From SFWF01 sp045539095 (GTDB lineage Bacteria > Bacillota > Clostridia > Oscillospirales > Acutalibacteraceae): DNA of 15,391 nt. Every line of letters begins with the position of its first letter. The first letter of the stretch is position 1. Made by a program: the position numbers and the translations under genes. Where the stretch lies: contig JAZQER010000015.1 of assembly GCA_045539095.1 (NCBI GenBank), positions 1 to 15,391 of the forward strand, read 5' to 3'. The notes under the pieces were generated by a model. That model saw nothing but the letters and a program-made list of their open reading frames with translations. It did not search any database and was not told the origin of the DNA. Of the stretch, positions 14,019 through 15,391 are shown piece by piece.

Positions 14019-14084
14019 CAATATAGGACACACCATTTGCAAAAACATTTACATTAAATTGGCGGTGTGGTATAATGAAATAAA
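14011..14084 (+). repeat. Array repeat A: 24-bp core plus promoter block
   Basis: Contains a 24-bp core (14011-14034) identical to repeats B and C, then a conserved promoter: -35 TTTACA (14048-14053), 17-bp spacer, extended -10 TGGTATAAT (hexamer 14071-14076). cacacc at the core end and ggtgtg before the -10 are inverted relative to each other. A small dyad, tttgcaaa, lies between core and -35. It drives the 112-residue gene at 14096. It may double as a recombination site. Confidence 0.82.
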
Positions 14085-14095
14085 GGAGTGATTCT

Positions 14096-14434
14096 ATGAA
14101 AACATTGAAAGCATTAAAAACTGCAACAATATGGAATTGTATTTTTTGTCTTTCGTGTATAATATCCATTATTTGTTTCGCAGTCAATCACTACTACAAC
14201 ACAAATTTATTATCCCTTATCGGCACTTTGTTCATATATGGATGGATGGTAAATCCAATTCCGTTAGTTTTATGCATTAGATGTTTTAAATTATATTTAA
14301 CAGAACGCAAAAATGAAAAATCAAAGCAAACAATTGGAAACAGGTGGATTTGGATATTGGTTTGGCCGGTTATCACTACCGCATTATTTTGGTTTGGCGG
14401 CGGATTGTTTGTAGCTATTACCGGTGGTGTATAA
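14096..14434 (+). CDS. Cassette gene 1: small multi-pass membrane protein
   Basis: 112-residue protein of unknown function with three hydrophobic helices: about 13-32 (IWNCIFCLSCIISIICFAV), 38-62 (LLSLIGTLFIYGWMVNPIPLV and following) and 86-108 (WILVWPVITTALFWFGGGLF). A basic loop with TERKNEKSKQ lies between the second and third. No family is recognised. The gene is visibly more AT-rich than eutH and spo0A, consistent with foreign origin. It has its own promoter in repeat A, an aaggag ribosome site 8 nt before the ATG, and a strong terminator, so it is an independently expressed unit. The position between two spoVAC tails suggests a mobile cassette (inference). Confidence 0.8.
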   Translation: MKTLKALKTATIWNCIFCLSCIISIICFAVNHYYNTNLLSLIGTLFIYGWMVNPIPLVLCIRCFKLYLTERKNEKSKQTIGNRWIWILVWPVITTALFWFGGGLFVAITGGV

Positions 14435-14435
14435 T

Positions 14436-14465
14436 AAAAGGCTTGACCGTTCGGTCAAGCCTTTT
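14436..14465 (+). terminator. Terminator of cassette gene 1
   Basis: Perfect 13-bp stem aaaaggcttgacc / ggtcaagcctttt with a gttc tetraloop and trailing T residues. It is symmetric enough to act in both directions, and it abuts the end of spoVAC tail B. Confidence 0.9.
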
Positions 14466-14593
14466 TATATCATATTCAAAATCCAATAAATAAGTCCGTA
14501 TATAACGCTCGCAAAGGTTCCGAATAGAATGACGGGTCCTGCTACAGTGAACATTTTAACTCCGATACCGAGCACGTGGCCTTCTGCTGCTGT
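14465..14593 (-). pseudogene. spoVAC 3'-end fragment, copy B
   Basis: Minus-strand open stretch of 42 codons plus TAA, with no start codon or ribosome site of its own. It reads like the C terminus of SpoVAC, a membrane subunit of the spore dipicolinate channel: VLGIGVKMFTVAGPVI, then ASVIYGLIYW, then stop. It agrees with copy C at 30 of 42 residues, with many additional synonymous differences. It ends at the conserved core of repeat B. Confidence 0.7.
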
Positions 14594-14660
14594 CAATATA
14601 GGACACACCTTTTTGCAAAAATATTTACATTACATTGGCGGTGTGGTATAATGAAATAAA
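14586..14660 (+). repeat. Array repeat B: 24-bp core plus promoter block
   Basis: Core 14586-14609 identical to A and C; -35 TTTACA (14624-14629), 17-bp spacer, TGGTATAAT (hexamer 14647-14652). The dyad between core and -35 is ttttgcaaaa. The cacacc/ggtgtg pair is kept. It drives the 137-residue gene at 14674. Confidence 0.82.
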
Positions 14661-14673
14661 ATGAGGTGTTTTT

Positions 14674-15087
14674 ATGAGCAAAAAAGGGATAGAGGCTGCG
14701 GTAAAAAAGCTCGAAGAATATTACGCGCAGTTTCCGGATTGGTACTGGAAATATGGACTTCACGACGCTGTTATTCTCTCTGTTTCTGAATTACAATTAG
14801 CACCTGACTATAAAGAAAAACCGTTAAAGTACAATTGTTTAGAAATTGAATTAGATTGCAAAAACGCATTGTACGAACAAAATATTAAAACAATTCGGTT
14901 ATACAACTATAAAATCAAAACACCTGATATTGATATAAATAGTATTGATAAACCCTGGTGGATAAGTGATACTATTGAGAAACTTGGCAACGGACGGTAT
15001 TTACTCGAAATCAAAATTGAATCAGCAAAAGGTAGTCGAAAGAATTTTGTAGTGGAATTTGAGATTCCCGAAATAGAAAGAAAATAA
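14674..15087 (+). CDS. Cassette gene 2: hypothetical soluble protein
   Basis: 137-residue protein without signal peptide or membrane helices; function not recognised. It starts with an amphipathic helix (about 3-18), then a Trp/Tyr-rich segment (FPDWYWKYGLHDAVI, 20-34), then alternating strands (CLEIELDC, TIRLYNYKI, RYLLEIKIE, FVVEFEI) that suggest a beta-rich domain. The GLHDAxI motif followed by a LEIELD strand is reminiscent of small single-domain immunity-type proteins, but this is a resemblance only. ATG preceded by gaggtg. AT-rich like cassette gene 1. Own promoter in repeat B and own terminator. A spoVAC tail on each side marks it as one unit of the array. Confidence 0.82.
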   Translation: MSKKGIEAAVKKLEEYYAQFPDWYWKYGLHDAVILSVSELQLAPDYKEKPLKYNCLEIELDCKNALYEQNIKTIRLYNYKIKTPDIDINSIDKPWWISDTIEKLGNGRYLLEIKIESAKGSRKNFVVEFEIPEIERK

Positions 15088-15093
15088 AAAGCT

Positions 15094-15124
15094 AAACAGG
15101 CGGTCATTGACCGCCTGTTTTTAT
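15094..15124 (+). terminator. Terminator of cassette gene 2
   Basis: Perfect 12-bp stem aaacaggcggtc / gaccgcctgttt with a 3-nt loop, followed by tttttat. The T run overlaps the stop codon of spoVAC tail C on the other strand. Confidence 0.9.
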
Positions 15125-15249
15125 AGTATAGTCGTTATCCAATAAATCAATCCATACACCACACTCGCAACTGTGCCGTAAACAATAACAGGTCCCGCTA
15201 TTGTGAACATTTTTGCACCAACTCCCAAGACAAACCCCTCGGCTGCTGT
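15121..15249 (-). pseudogene. spoVAC 3'-end fragment, copy C
   Basis: Minus-strand 42 codons plus TAA, the same length as copy B. It reads TAAEGFVLGVGAKMFTIAGP, then VIVYGTVASVVYGLIYW and a short end, very like a clostridial SpoVAC C terminus. The frame stays open through the conserved core (VCPILTAA), so the core may itself derive from spoVAC. To the right it runs into repeat C and the third cassette gene, so the rest of spoVAC is absent here; it could lie beyond the window. Confidence 0.72.
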
Positions 15250-15314
15250 CAATATAGGACACACCATTTGACAAATATTTACATTAAATCAGCGGTGTGG
15301 TATAATGAAATAAA
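15242..15314 (+). repeat. Array repeat C: 24-bp core plus promoter block
   Basis: Core 15242-15265 identical to A and B; -35 TTTACA (15278-15283), 17-bp spacer, TGGTATAAT (hexamer 15301-15306). The dyad between core and -35 has changed to atttg-a-caaat yet remains symmetric. It drives the partial lipoprotein gene at 15329. Confidence 0.82.
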
Positions 15315-15328
15315 GTGAGGTAGAATAT

Positions 15329-15391
15329 ATGAAACGATTACTTGCCATTTTTGTCATTCTTTCCATTATGGTAGCCGTATGTGGCTGTTCC
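15329..15391 (+). CDS. Cassette gene 3: lipoprotein, N-terminal part only
   Basis: The first 21 codons of a gene cut by the window end. The product starts with a lipoprotein signal peptide: basic MKR, a hydrophobic core LLAIFVILSIMVAV, and a lipobox-like VCGC ending in Ser, so the mature protein would be lipid-anchored at Cys20 on the outer face of the membrane. The ATG at 15329 follows a gtgagg ribosome site and the repeat C promoter. Nothing can be said about the mature domain. It is the third gene in the same position behind a core/promoter repeat. Confidence 0.72.
   Translation, partial: MKRLLAIFVILSIMVAVCGCS

Noticed and set aside
13326..14048. 240-codon minus-strand open frame opposite eutH
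   Set aside because: Most of it is the antisense shadow of eutH. Only its first residues match spoVAC, and those are annotated as tail A.
15121..15283. Possible 48-residue gene MVCPILTAAEGF… made from repeat C plus spoVAC tail C (also possible at A)
   Set aside because: The frame is open with an ATG in copies A and C, but no ribosome site or minus-strand promoter is seen, and copy B lacks the ATG. A gene fragment is the better reading.
14011..15314. Integron attC sites
   Set aside because: No RYYYAAC/GTTRRRY boxes or typical attC fold, and no integron integrase in the window. The similarity is in layout only.
14011..15314. CRISPR array
   Set aside because: Repeat spacing is 575-656 bp and the intervening DNA is coding with promoters and terminators.

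Overview
The window looks like chromosomal DNA of an anaerobic, spore-forming Clostridia bacterium, probably an uncultured gut member of the Oscillospirales/Ruminococcaceae type. The evidence is a Spo0A master regulator with a near-canonical DNA-binding domain, RicT, fragments of the sporulation gene spoVAC, a Thr-specific T-box leader, a clostridial-type ThrRS, a 2[4Fe-4S] ferredoxin, sigma-A promoters with 16-17 bp spacers and strong GGAGG ribosome binding sites. The family placement is inference; no rRNA or phylogenetic marker was compared.

Layout, left to right. (1) thrS (minus) with a complete T-box leader (specifier ACC), back to back with a Dabb-domain gene (plus). (2) A GtrB-like polyprenyl-phosphate glycosyltransferase (plus) whose first 30 bp are duplicated just upstream, converging on an unknown membrane protein (minus). 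(3) A YtrA-type GntR regulator, a 28-residue single-pass membrane peptide, an ABC ATPase and a large permease (plus): one operon behind a promoter with two perfect palindromes. (4) A LOG-family gene (minus) sharing a bidirectional terminator with that operon. (5) A minus-strand housekeeping block: trpS-holB-ricT, then a ferredoxin gene with its own promoter. (6) spo0A and an orphan eutH (plus); the eutH promoter lies inside the spo0A terminator.

Region (7), 13975-15391, is the most unusual part. It is a tandem array of small gene units, three copies of one layout. Each copy has a minus-strand piece of the 3' end of spoVAC, an identical 24-bp core, a conserved promoter block with dyad symmetry, then one small plus-strand gene (a multi-pass membrane protein, a soluble hypothetical, a lipoprotein cut by the window end). 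The first two units end in a strong terminator. The two full spoVAC tails differ mostly at synonymous positions, as if taken from different functional spoVAC genes. The layout fits repeated site-specific insertion of small cassettes at the 3' end of spoVAC. No recombinase is visible and the intact spoVAC is not in the window.

A second, smaller layer is a family of noncoding palindromic elements at 2003-2125, 3877-4028 and 4697-4749, with a possible remnant near 2755-2783. Their arms are degenerate 7-bp repeats, inverted relative to each other, around short GC-rich hairpins. The arm sequence differs between elements but matches within each. One element lies in the thrS 5' UTR, and another forms the end of a coding sequence.
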